From Micromonospora endophytica (GTDB taxonomy: Bacteria > Actinomycetota > Actinomycetes > Mycobacteriales > Micromonosporaceae), in assembly GCF_003236305.1 (NCBI RefSeq), contig NZ_POTX01000037.1:1-33894 (forward strand): a stretch of DNA of 33,894 nt. The letters run 5' to 3'. Made by a program: the position numbers and the translations under genes. Shown here one piece after another: positions 24,571 through 32,682 of this stretch (its first letter is position 1; each line of letters begins with the position of its first letter). The notes below the pieces were generated by a model. The model made no database searches. It saw only the letters and a program-made list of their open reading frames with translations, and was not told the origin of the DNA.

Positions 24571-25095
24571 ATGCGGGGTTCGGTACCGGGGCTGGTCAGC
24601 CCGCATCCGATCGGGGAGCAGTTGCCCGCGGTCTATCTGGAGGACGACTTCGCGCAGCGGTTCACCGCCGGTCTCGACGAGGTGCTGGCGCCGATCCTGC
24701 TGACCCTGGACTGCCTGGACGCCTACTTCGACCTGGAGTTGGCGCCGGCGGACTTCCTGGACTGGCTGGCCGGTTGGGTGGCCGCGCCGGTGGACGCCGA
24801 CCGACCGCCGCAGGCCCGCCGTGACCTGGTCCGGCACGCGGTGCAGCTGCACCGTTGGCGGGGCACGGCCCGCGGGGTCGAGTTGGCGCTGCGGGTGGCC
24901 ACCGGGGCCCGGGTCGAGGTCACCGACAACGGCGGCGTGAGCTGGTCGGCGACGCCTACCGACGCGCCGGGCGCCGACGAGACGCCGCAGCTGCGGATCC
25001 GGGTGCACGGCGAGGTCGACGAGGCGTTGGTACGCCAGGTGCTGGCTGCCGCCGTGCCGGCGCATGTCCGCACGACAGTGGAGATCCGGAAATGA
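24571..25095 (+). CDS. Phage tail protein I-like baseplate protein (Afp12-type)
   Basis: This 174-aa protein starts at ATG 24571 with GAGGAGGGG upstream. Motifs are IGEQLPAVYLEDDFAQRFTA, DLELAPADFLDWLAGWV and LHRWRGTARGVELALRV, typical of the TIGR02242/gpI tail domain that contacts the J-like protein at the wedge edge. The C-terminal ~40 residues form a small strand-rich subdomain. No tail fibre follows. The stop overlaps the next start by four bases (ATGA), tying the membrane protein downstream to the structural operon. Confidence 0.9.
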   Translation: MRGSVPGLVSPHPIGEQLPAVYLEDDFAQRFTAGLDEVLAPILLTLDCLDAYFDLELAPADFLDWLAGWVAAPVDADRPPQARRDLVRHAVQLHRWRGTARGVELALRVATGARVEVTDNGGVSWSATPTDAPGADETPQLRIRVHGEVDEALVRQVLAAAVPAHVRTTVEIRK

Positions 25096-26201
25096 TCACA
25101 TGCGACGCGTGCGGCGCGTCCAACGAGGCCGGCGCGCAGTTCTGCGGCTCCTGCGGCGAGTTCCTGTGGGACCGGTCGGCACGCGGGGAGCAGGCGGCCG
25201 ATTCGACGCGGTCGACCACACCCAGCAACTCGACCACACCCAGCAACTCGGCCACGCCCAGCACGGCGACCACAGCCAGCACGGCGACCACGCAGGGCAC
25301 GGCGACCACGCCGACCAAGGTGCCGGCCACCGAGCGGGAGCAGGGCGGCGAGGAACGGCACATCGAGGCGGTGCAGCCAGGCAAGTCGAAACCCCTGCCG
25401 GCCGTGCCACAGCCCGACCCGGTGCCGGACGGGGACGCGCCAGCACCGGCGAACACCCGGGTGGTCTGCCCGAATCCGGCCTGCGGCGTGGACAACGACC
25501 GGGCCCGGCGGTTCTGCCGGCGCTGTGGCAGTTCGCTTGTCGCCGCGGTGGTGGTCGCCGCACCGAGACGCCGGTGGTGGCAGCGCCTGTGGGACCGGCT
25601 GCGTGCCCCCCGCCGGCGGCGCAGCCTCCGTGAGGAGGAGCGCCGGGTCGGCGGCGCGGCCCGCCGGGTCGTGCTGCTCGTGCTGGCGATCTGCCTCCTG
25701 GCGGTGCTGGCCGTGGCCGGGCCGCCGCTGGCCCGGCGGGGGCTGGAGGCGGTACGCGACCGCACCCAGGACCCGACGCCGCTGGTGCCCACCTCGGTGG
25801 CGGCCTCGTCGGAGACGCTCGGCGCGGGTGCCGGCCGGCTCATCGACGGGGCCAGCAACAAGTACTGGGCGCCGGCCGGCAGGGCCACCGACTCGTGGGT
25901 GGAGGGTCGGTTCACCGAGCCGGTGCGGCTGCTCACCGTGGTGATCACCCCGGGTGTCAGCCCGCGTCGGCAGGCGTACCTGGCCGCCGGGCGGCCTCGC
26001 GAGCTGACCGTGGTCACCGTCAACGCCGAGGGCGAGGAGCAGAGCACCGACATCGAACTCGTCGACGAGCCCGGTCCGCAGCACTTCGACGTGCCCACGC
26101 CGAACCTGGTGCGGATCAGGCTGGTTGTCCGCTCGACGTATGGTCCTGGACTGATCCCGACCGTGGCGATCGGGGAGGCGGAATTCTTCGGTCGGCGGTG
26201 A
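25092..26201 (+). CDS. Zinc-ribbon / transmembrane / discoidin-like protein, candidate eCIS membrane anchor
   Basis: The product is 369 aa. Two zinc ribbons face the cytoplasm: CDACG...CGSCG at about 4-22 and CPNPACG...CRRCG at about 126-146. A Thr/Ser/Pro repeat linker (STTPSN-type units, about 38-75) lies between them. A strongly basic Arg/Trp stretch precedes one helix at about 193-213 (VVLLVLAICLLAVLAVAG). The outside part, about 230-369, looks like a discoidin/F5-8-type jelly roll (RLIDGASNKYWAP, SWVEGRFTEPVRLLTVVITP, VRIRLVV). The layout recalls the CisA membrane protein described for Streptomyces CIS (from memory). Coupling to tail protein I supports an anchoring or firing role. Its last 86 bp overlap the convergent regulator gene. 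Confidence 0.8.
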   Translation: MITCDACGASNEAGAQFCGSCGEFLWDRSARGEQAADSTRSTTPSNSTTPSNSATPSTATTASTATTQGTATTPTKVPATEREQGGEERHIEAVQPGKSKPLPAVPQPDPVPDGDAPAPANTRVVCPNPACGVDNDRARRFCRRCGSSLVAAVVVAAPRRRWWQRLWDRLRAPRRRRSLREEERRVGGAARRVVLLVLAICLLAVLAVAGPPLARRGLEAVRDRTQDPTPLVPTSVAASSETLGAGAGRLIDGASNKYWAPAGRATDSWVEGRFTEPVRLLTVVITPGVSPRRQAYLAAGRPRELTVVTVNAEGEEQSTDIELVDEPGPQHFDVPTPNLVRIRLVVRSTYGPGLIPTVAIGEAEFFGRR

Positions 26202-29007
26202 CCGGCGCCGGGACGCCTCCGGCCACGGACGGGTCCAGGCCGAGGGAGATGAGCACGTCGGCGTACCGGCGGCGGGCGTGTGCGGCCGCGGCGGCGTTAC
26301 CGGCCAGGTCGTGCGCGGCGATGAGCGTCCGCCAGCCGGCGTCGTGGCACGGGTCGATCTCGACGCAGCGGGCCGCCATCGCCGCCGCCGGTTCCACCCC
26401 GTCGGCGCCGCGCAGGGCGGCCTCGGCGAGCCGGGCCGCCGCGTCGGCCGCCTGCCGGCGCAGGGTTTCCCGCTCGGCCACCACCCACTCCGCCGGGCCG
26501 TCCTCCGGCAGCAGCTCACCGGTGTACGCAGCCACGGCAGCCCGCAGGTCGTCAAGGGTGTGCGGGTCGGTGGCGGCGCGCCGGGCGGCCCGGCCCAGCG
26601 CCCGGCGGAACTCGTCGACGTCACACCAGGTGTCCGGGGGCAACGCCAACAGGTAGGCGTCGCCGTCGCGGTGCAGCAGCGTCTCCCGGTCGCCGAGCGG
26701 CAGGTGGGTGTCGAGGAAGCGGCGCAGGCTGGACAGGGCGACGTGCAGGGTCCGGGTGGCCGTCACCGGATCGGTGTCCGGCCAGAGCGCGTCGAGCAGC
26801 CGGTCGCGGTGCACCGGTGCGGCCCGCATGGCGAGCATCCGGGCCAGCGCCCGGGCCCGTGGGCGCAGCGGGGTCCAGTTCAGCGGCTCGCCGTGCAGGC
26901 AGATCTGGAAGCCGCCGAAGCAGCGTACGGTAAGCGGAGCCGGACGGGACGCGACCGCCGGCGGCCGGGCTTCGGGGGTGAGCCACGCGGCCACCACCGC
27001 CCGGGGCATTCCGGCATGCTCGGCGGCGGCGTGCACGGCTGCCAGCGCGTTGCTGCGGCCGGGGCCGGCGGGTGCCGCGGCGGCGAGGGCGAGCACTCGT
27101 GCGCCCGGCACCCCGGCGGCTCGGGCGGTGCTCTCCGCCCGCCGGACCTCGACCTCGGCGTCGGGCACCCGGGCCCGCACGGCGGCCAGCGCGAGCAGGG
27201 ACTGCGCCCAGGCGGCGAGCACCCCGCCGTCCACCGCGCGGGCCCGGTCGCACAACCGCGCCGCCTCCTCCGGTTCGGGGCCACCCTGCCACGAGCGGGC
27301 CAGCGCCGCGCACCCCGCCGCGAGCAGCGCACCCCACTGGTCACCCAGCCGGTCGCATTCCTCCGCCACCGCGGCGGCTTCCTTCAGGTCGACCTCGGTG
27401 CCGCTGAGCGCCGGCACGGCCCGCGCCAGCCGGACCAGCCAGGGCAACCCGGCGCGGTCGGCGGCCAGGCCGACGGCGGTCACCGCGGCGGTCGCCTGCG
27501 GTTCGGCCCGGGCCACCGCGACGGCGGCCCGCAGCAGCCGGCCGGCCAGCCCAACCAGGTCGGTGTCGGCGAAGGTGTCCGGCTCCAGCATGCGCAGCGC
27601 CTCGGCGACGTGCCCGGCCAGCAGCGACACGGTCGCCCGGACCAGCACGTCCTCGGCTCCGGCCAACCGCTCCGCTTCCCCGAGCACCAGCGCCGGGTGC
27701 CGGCGGGTGGCGCTGCGCAGCCAGCCCGACCAGTGTCCGCGCCAGTGTGGGGCGTCCGGCAGCCAGGCCGTCACGTCCGCCCGCAGCGACCGGCAGCGGG
27801 CCGCACCCCGGCCGGTACCGAACATCGCCTCGGCCCGGCGCAGCAGCGGCGCCGCCGCCGCGAACTGTCCCTCGTTGATCCGATGCTGGGCGTCGGCCAG
27901 CACCAGCCACGGGTCCTCGGCGATGAACCAGGCCGGCAGCAGGTCGGACCAGGGGTCGAGACCGCGTACGGCGACTGCGCTGCCGGCGGCGTCGAGCAAC
28001 CGGTGCACCTCGGGCCACTGCTGGGCGCGGGCGAAGCAGCGGGCCGCCTCCAGCGCCGCACCCTCCTCGGCGAGCAGCCGCCCGGCGCGGGCGTGCCAGG
28101 CGCGCGCACCGGCCTCCCCCAGTTCCTCGGTGAGCACGGCGGTGAGGTGGCCCCGGAGCACTTCGTGGTAGGTGAAGGACCGGCCGCCGTCGTGGGACAC
28201 CGTGAACGCCTGCCGCCGCTCCAGCTCCTCCAGCGCGGCCTGCCCGTCGCTGCCGCCCAGCAGCCGATCGCACCGTTCGGCGGTCACGATCTCGAAGACG
28301 GAGGTACGGACGAGGAACCGGTGCAGGTCCGGGGCCAGCTCTGCCAGCACCGTACGGGTCAGGTAGTCCCGGGAGAGCGCCGAGCGGACCGCCAGCGTGG
28401 CCACGGCCCGACGCCGGTCGGGCAACGGTTGGCCCTGGGTGGAGAGGTGGTAGAGCTTCAGCCCGGCCGCCCAGCCACCGAGCCGCCGGGCCAGCGCCGC
28501 CACGTCGTCGGCGGGCAGCGGTTCCCGGTAGACGTCGCGCAGCAGCCGCTCCACCTCCCAGGTGCGGAAGCGCAACTGCTCGGCGTCGACGACCAGGCTG
28601 TCGGAGAACTCGTGCCGGGTCAGGATCAGCGGTGACACCCGACGCGTGCCGATCAGCACGCCCAGGCCCTCCCCGGTCAGCGCGAGTGCCCGTTCCAGCA
28701 GCACCGACTCCCCCGGCGAACCCTCGACCAGGTGCAGATCGTCGACGATCAACAACCCACCGTGGCCCTCGGGCCGGGCCGCGTCCACCCGGGCCAGCAC
28801 CCGGGCCGGATCCGCGTCGGCCGGCTCGATCCGTAACCAGCTCACCGGCCCGTCGACCCGGTCGGCGTACTGGGTGAGCAGGGTGGTCTTGCCGCAGCCA
28901 CCCGGCGCGACGACCAGACCGAGCGACCGGGGTCGTACGCTCAGCGAGGTGATCAGCCTCGCTCGTACGAGGCCCCGCGACGGACTGCGGGCAGACTCCG
29001 TCGACAT
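26116..29007 (-). CDS. ATPase-SARP/BTAD large transcriptional regulator
   Basis: This 963-aa protein starts at ATG 29007; GTG 29010 is also plausible, and GGGGGAGG lies 5-8 bases upstream. Residues about 20-330 form a MalT/AfsR-like NTPase with Walker A APGGCGKTT at 34-42 and Walker B LLIVDDLH near 85. A helical-repeat middle region follows to about 690. Residues about 700-800 are an OmpR/SARP winged helix (LTVRCFGGFQICLHG, WTPLRPRARALARMLAM, LLDALWPD, ALSSLRRFLD). Residues about 810-940 are the BTAD domain (DVDEFRRALGRAARRA, AAYTGELLPED). It is likely an ATP-dependent activator that senses a signal. Position suggests the eCIS operon as target, though it could serve other loci. Its 3' end is antisense to the eCIS anchor gene. 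Confidence 0.9.
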   Translation of the reverse strand: MSTESARSPSRGLVRARLITSLSVRPRSLGLVVAPGGCGKTTLLTQYADRVDGPVSWLRIEPADADPARVLARVDAARPEGHGGLLIVDDLHLVEGSPGESVLLERALALTGEGLGVLIGTRRVSPLILTRHEFSDSLVVDAEQLRFRTWEVERLLRDVYREPLPADDVAALARRLGGWAAGLKLYHLSTQGQPLPDRRRAVATLAVRSALSRDYLTRTVLAELAPDLHRFLVRTSVFEIVTAERCDRLLGGSDGQAALEELERRQAFTVSHDGGRSFTYHEVLRGHLTAVLTEELGEAGARAWHARAGRLLAEEGAALEAARCFARAQQWPEVHRLLDAAGSAVAVRGLDPWSDLLPAWFIAEDPWLVLADAQHRINEGQFAAAAPLLRRAEAMFGTGRGAARCRSLRADVTAWLPDAPHWRGHWSGWLRSATRRHPALVLGEAERLAGAEDVLVRATVSLLAGHVAEALRMLEPDTFADTDLVGLAGRLLRAAVAVARAEPQATAAVTAVGLAADRAGLPWLVRLARAVPALSGTEVDLKEAAAVAEECDRLGDQWGALLAAGCAALARSWQGGPEPEEAARLCDRARAVDGGVLAAWAQSLLALAAVRARVPDAEVEVRRAESTARAAGVPGARVLALAAAAPAGPGRSNALAAVHAAAEHAGMPRAVVAAWLTPEARPPAVASRPAPLTVRCFGGFQICLHGEPLNWTPLRPRARALARMLAMRAAPVHRDRLLDALWPDTDPVTATRTLHVALSSLRRFLDTHLPLGDRETLLHRDGDAYLLALPPDTWCDVDEFRRALGRAARRAATDPHTLDDLRAAVAAYTGELLPEDGPAEWVVAERETLRRQAADAAARLAEAALRGADGVEPAAAMAARCVEIDPCHDAGWRTLIAAHDLAGNAAAAAHARRRYADVLISLGLDPSVAGGVPAPVTADRRIPPPRSPRSGSVQDHTSSGQPA

Positions 29008-29010
29008 CAC

Positions 29011-29295
29011 GTACACCTCCCCCGAGGCAGCCACGAGGGCACGTCGCCGTGACCGCACCACCGCTCATGGTAATCAGCGAAGCCGCTTCGTCGCGTTCGG
29101 CAATCCGACCCGCACGACCAGATTTAAGTCGATTGACATCAATCCCCCCAACCGCCCACTTCCCGCCGATCATGGAGTAGTGGTGCCGACTATGTCGCTA
29201 ACATCCCCATTCAGGGGGCACCACAACTGCATGATCGACAGGGGGGCTGGGGTGGTGGGAGAACCATTGGGAGGTCGGGTGCGTCCTAACTTCGC
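29011..29295. promoter_or_regulatory. Divergent control region with palindrome and stem-loop
   Basis: This 285-bp gap between the BTAD regulator and the ECF sigma gene is locally AT-rich. It holds a perfect palindrome GATTGA-CA-TCAATC at 29131-29144, a candidate operator. An 8-bp inverted pair GTGGTGCC (29180-29187) / GGCACCAC (29217-29224) encloses a smaller CCCC/GGGG hairpin. A GGGAGG near 29270 lies too far from GTG 29296 for a normal RBS. Confidence 0.5.
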
Positions 29296-29832
29296 GTGAG
29301 GGATGAGGACGACGGGGCGTTGCTGCGCCTCGTCGGTGCGGGAGACCGGCGGGCGTTCGACGTGCTGTACGCACGGCACGCACCCTGGCTGATGCTGCGC
29401 CTGCGTCGCCGCTGCCGCGACCCGGAGTTGGCCCGGGAACTGCTCCAGGAGACGTTCCTGACGGTCTGGCGGGCAGCGGCCGGCTACCGCGGTGACGGCG
29501 CGGCGGTGCACTGGCTGTGGGCGGTCGCGCTGCGCCGGCTCATCGACACCCGGCGGCGCGCCCTGGCCCGCCCGCAGAGCGCCGGCCCGGTGCCGGAACC
29601 GCTGCTGGCCTGGTCACCGTCGGCCGAGGACGAGGCGCTGGCGGGGACCTACGACGCGGATCTGGAACGGGCCCTGCACCGGTTGTCGCCCGAGTTGCGG
29701 GCGGTGTTGCAGGCCACGGTGCTGGACGGGTTGACCGTACGGGAGGCGGCGGTGGTGCTGGGCGTACCGGAGGGCACGGTGAAGACCCGGGCGATGCGGG
29801 CCCGCCGCGAGCTGCGGGAGGCGTTGTCGTGA
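29296..29832 (+). CDS. ECF-type RNA polymerase sigma factor
   Basis: This 178-aa protein starts at GTG 29296. No well-spaced RBS is present, so a leaderless transcript is possible. Region 2, about 12-60, reads GDRRAFDVLYARHAPWLML and ELLQETFLTVWRAAAGYRG. Region 4, about 125-175, reads LSPELRAVLQATVLDGL and VLGVPEGTVKTRAMRARREL. It probably activates its own five-gene operon, since the coupled next gene encodes a zinc anti-sigma domain and the rest encode an ABC exporter. It is distinct in sequence from the ECF factor at 7441-8037. Confidence 0.92.
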   Translation: MRDEDDGALLRLVGAGDRRAFDVLYARHAPWLMLRLRRRCRDPELARELLQETFLTVWRAAAGYRGDGAAVHWLWAVALRRLIDTRRRALARPQSAGPVPEPLLAWSPSAEDEALAGTYDADLERALHRLSPELRAVLQATVLDGLTVREAAVVLGVPEGTVKTRAMRARRELREALS

Positions 29833-30611
29833 CGGAGTTTCACCTGGACGCGCGGGTGCTCGCGGCGTACGCCGACGGTGGCCTGCACGACGCGGACGCC
29901 TGGTCGGTGGAGGCGCATCTCGACAGCTGCGCCAGCTGCCGGGCCGGCATCGTCCTCGACGAGCCGACCGCGCGGCTCGTCGAGGCGGCGGCGGTGGCGC
30001 TGGGCCGACGCCTGCCGCCGCCGGGACGGGCGCGGCCGGCTTCCGCGTGGCGACGCGTCCGGGTGCTGCTGACCGCCGCGCCGGCAGCCCGGGGCGCCTG
30101 GTTGATGGCGGTGGTGGTGGCCGGGCTGACCGCTCTGGGCGGGTCGGTCGGCCAGGCGACGCTGCCGCCGTGGCTGCTGCTGCTCGTCGCGCCGACACTG
30201 CCGGTGGTCGGCACCGCCCTGTCGTACGGGCCGCGTACCGATCCGCTGCACGAGCTGGTGGCGGGTACGCCGCACGGCGGGCTGCGGCTCGTACTGTGGC
30301 GCACGCTCGCGGTGCTCACCGCCACCGCGCCGGTCGCGGTCCTCGCCGGTGCGGCGGCGGGCCTCGGTACGCCTGCGGTGTGGCCGCTGATCTGTCTCGC
30401 GCTGACCGCGCTGACGCTGGCACTCGGCTCGATGATCGAGCCCGCCACCGCGGCGGGTGTGGTGCTGGGGGTGTGGGCGCTCGTCGTGGTGGCGCCCTTC
30501 GGCGCCTGGACGCTGGTGCTGGGCAGCGGGCCGATGTGGTGGGGGGTGACCGCGGCGGCGGTCGCGGTGTTGTACGTACGTCGGGAACAGGTGGGGAGAC
30601 GAGCGGCGTGA
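29829..30611 (+). CDS. Zinc anti-sigma (zf-HC2) fused to multi-pass membrane domain
   Basis: This 260-aa protein starts at GTG 29829, overlapping the sigma stop by four bases. The N-terminus is a ZAS domain: a leading helix (LAAYADGGLHDADAW), then H30-x3-C34-x2-C37. After an Arg/Pro linker there are about six hydrophobic helices from about residue 93 (for example LMAVVVAGLTALGG, LLLLVAPTLPVVGTAL, AGVVLGVWALVVVAPFG). Ordinary ZAS proteins have one helix, so the large membrane part may sense the ABC exporter or its substrate directly. Release of the sigma factor on signal is inferred from family behaviour. Confidence 0.85.
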   Translation: MTEFHLDARVLAAYADGGLHDADAWSVEAHLDSCASCRAGIVLDEPTARLVEAAAVALGRRLPPPGRARPASAWRRVRVLLTAAPAARGAWLMAVVVAGLTALGGSVGQATLPPWLLLLVAPTLPVVGTALSYGPRTDPLHELVAGTPHGGLRLVLWRTLAVLTATAPVAVLAGAAAGLGTPAVWPLICLALTALTLALGSMIEPATAAGVVLGVWALVVVAPFGAWTLVLGSGPMWWGVTAAAVAVLYVRREQVGRRAA

Positions 30612-31363
30612 CGACGGTGAGCATCCACGGGTTACGGGTCAGCTACGGCAGCCGACCGGTGCTCGAAGAGCTGGAACTTGAGCTGGGTGTGGGGGTGCAC
30701 GGGCTGCTCGGTCCGAACGGGGCCGGCAAGACGACGCTGATGCGGGTGCTGGCCACGGTGCTGCGACCCGACCGCGGCGAGGTACGACTGCTCGGGCGAC
30801 AGTTGTCGGACCCAGCCGGGCTCCGGCTGGCCCGCCGCCAATTGGGCTACCTGCCGCAGTCCTTCGGGTTCTACCCGCGCTTCACCGTGCGGGAGTTCGT
30901 CGAGTATTTCGCCTGGCTGAAGGAGATGCCGCCGGAGGCGATTCCGCTGGCGGTGGACCGCGCGATCGAACGGGTCGGGCTGCTCGACCGCGCCGACGAC
31001 CGGATGAAACACCTGTCCGGCGGGATGCTGCGACGGGCCGGCATCGCCCAGGCCATCGTGAACGACCCGAAGCTGCTGCTGTTGGACGAGCCGACCGCCG
31101 GTCTCGACCCGGAACAGCGGGTGGAGTTCCGGGCTCTGCTGCGCCAGTTGGGGCTGGACGCCGTCGTGCTGGTCAGCACCCACCTGGTCGAGGACGTGGT
31201 GGCCGCCTGCGCCCGGGTCAGCCTGGTCGACAAGGGACGGCTGGTCTTCACCGGCCGGCCCGACGAGCTCATCGCCGCCGGTGCTGCCGGCGACAGCGGC
31301 GACTCCCCGATCGAACGCGGCTACGCCGCCGTGCTGCGCGGCGCCCGGGAGGCAGCGCGGTGA
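30608..31363 (+). CDS. ABC transporter ATP-binding protein
   Basis: This 251-aa protein starts at GTG 30608 (4-bp overlap with the anti-sigma gene). All motifs are intact: Walker A GPNGAGKTT at 35-43, Q-loop YLPQSFGFYPRFTV near 85, signature HLSGGMLRRAG near 138, Walker B LLLLDEPTAGLD near 157-168 and the switch STHLVED near 190. The pattern is that of DrrA/CcmA-type exporters. It powers the transporter built from the two following membrane proteins. Confidence 0.93.
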   Translation: MTTVSIHGLRVSYGSRPVLEELELELGVGVHGLLGPNGAGKTTLMRVLATVLRPDRGEVRLLGRQLSDPAGLRLARRQLGYLPQSFGFYPRFTVREFVEYFAWLKEMPPEAIPLAVDRAIERVGLLDRADDRMKHLSGGMLRRAGIAQAIVNDPKLLLLDEPTAGLDPEQRVEFRALLRQLGLDAVVLVSTHLVEDVVAACARVSLVDKGRLVFTGRPDELIAAGAAGDSGDSPIERGYAAVLRGAREAAR

Positions 31364-32682
31364 CGCCGGTGCCTTTCGTACGGCGGACGGCACAGGTGCG
31401 CCGGATGCTGCGGGTGGAGTTGCGGCGGGGCACCGCACCCGTGGCGGCGTTGGCGATGTTCGGTGCCGGGGTGTGGATGCTGGCCGTGCACCCCGACCAC
31501 TGGGCGGGCCGGTGGGCCGGGCTCGCCGACTACTTCCGGGTGTCGATGCTGATCCTGTGTGCGCTCATGGTCGCGGCCGGGGCGTGGCAGGCCGGTCGGG
31601 AGCGGCGGCGCGACCTGGGCGAGCTGATCACCTCCACCCCCCGCCCCGGCTGGCACCCAGTGGTGCTGGCGTGGCTGGCCGTGGCGCTGGCCGGCACCAC
31701 AGGTGTGCTGCTCGCCTTCAGCGGCGCGGCGGCGTTTGTCGCCCCGGTGGCGACGTACGCCGGTGGCGGCTGGTGGTGGATGCTGGCTGTCGGCGTCGTC
31801 GCGCTGGGCACGGCGACCGCGATCGGCACGCTGGTCGGCCGGCTGTCGGCGCTGCGGGTCGCCGCGCCGATCGCCGGGCTCGCCACCTATCTGGGGCTGG
31901 GGATCCTGCTGTACGGGGACACCAGGGCCGCCGCCTGGCTCTCCCCCGTCTCACCGGGCTGGAGGATGCACCAGTCCATCCCCGACTGGGTCACCGCAGG
32001 GCAGGCCGGGTGGCTGCTGGCACTCACCGTACTGTCGCTCGCGGTCGCGGCCCGGCGGTGGTGGATGGCCGCGCTGGCCGGCGGGGTCGCGATCGCCGTC
32101 GCGGTGCCTGTGGCCACCGGACCTGGCCCGTACCGGCTGCCGGCCGATCCTGGCGCGGTCCAGTTGGTCTGCACGGACACCGGCCCGCCGGTCTGCCTGT
32201 CCAGGATCAACGCCTTCCTGCTCGACGACGTCACGCCGGTCGTCCGACCGGTCCTGATCCGCCTGACCGAGGCCACCGGCCGGCCCTGGCGGGCGGTGGA
32301 TCACGCCACCGCGCCTGCCGGGACACCGGACTCGACCGACGGCGACACGGTCTGGCTCTATCTGGACAGCCAGTCCACTGTCCGGGGCGGCCTGGCCCGC
32401 CCAGACTGGTTGCGCGCGGACTTCCACACGGTGACCCGGCCACGCTGCCCCGTCGAGCAGAGGCGCGAGCCGGACCATCGGGTGTACCAGCTCAGCAGCG
32501 TCGCGGCGGCCTGGTTGCTCGACGCGTCGCACTCCACCGATCCACCGGCACCGGTCGACCCGGCGCTCGAACGGCTGCGCGCGTTGCCACTCGCGGCACA
32601 GCACGCCTGGTTCAGCGCGTACCTCGACGCCGCGGCCCGTTGCGACGTGCCGGCGCTGATCCGTCTCGGACAGCCGCAGTGA
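31360..32682 (+). CDS. ABC-2-like membrane protein with extracytoplasmic domain
   Basis: This 440-aa protein starts at GTG 31360 (4-bp overlap). Six to seven helices fall in residues about 25-250 (AALAMFGAGVWMLAV, MLILCALMVAAGAW, VVLAWLAVALAGTTGVLL, WMLAVGVVALGTATAIG, LATYLGLGILLYG, WLLALTVLSLAVAA). They are followed by about 180 residues outside or at the surface with several Cys and a TVWLYLDSQ strand. It lies between the ATPase and another membrane protein. It is the likely permease subunit, with unknown substrate. Confidence 0.75.
   Translation: MTPVPFVRRTAQVRRMLRVELRRGTAPVAALAMFGAGVWMLAVHPDHWAGRWAGLADYFRVSMLILCALMVAAGAWQAGRERRRDLGELITSTPRPGWHPVVLAWLAVALAGTTGVLLAFSGAAAFVAPVATYAGGGWWWMLAVGVVALGTATAIGTLVGRLSALRVAAPIAGLATYLGLGILLYGDTRAAAWLSPVSPGWRMHQSIPDWVTAGQAGWLLALTVLSLAVAARRWWMAALAGGVAIAVAVPVATGPGPYRLPADPGAVQLVCTDTGPPVCLSRINAFLLDDVTPVVRPVLIRLTEATGRPWRAVDHATAPAGTPDSTDGDTVWLYLDSQSTVRGGLARPDWLRADFHTVTRPRCPVEQRREPDHRVYQLSSVAAAWLLDASHSTDPPAPVDPALERLRALPLAAQHAWFSAYLDAAARCDVPALIRLGQPQ

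Noticed and set aside
13365..25095. Prophage interpretation of the tail genes
   Set aside because: No capsid, portal, terminase, lysis or integrase genes are present, and the two tube paralogues, LysM, PAAR and DUF4157 partners are those of an eCIS.
26278..28635. Plus-strand frame of 785 codons
   Set aside because: It is a shadow of the SARP/BTAD regulator, which has clear Walker, DNA-binding and BTAD motifs on the other strand.
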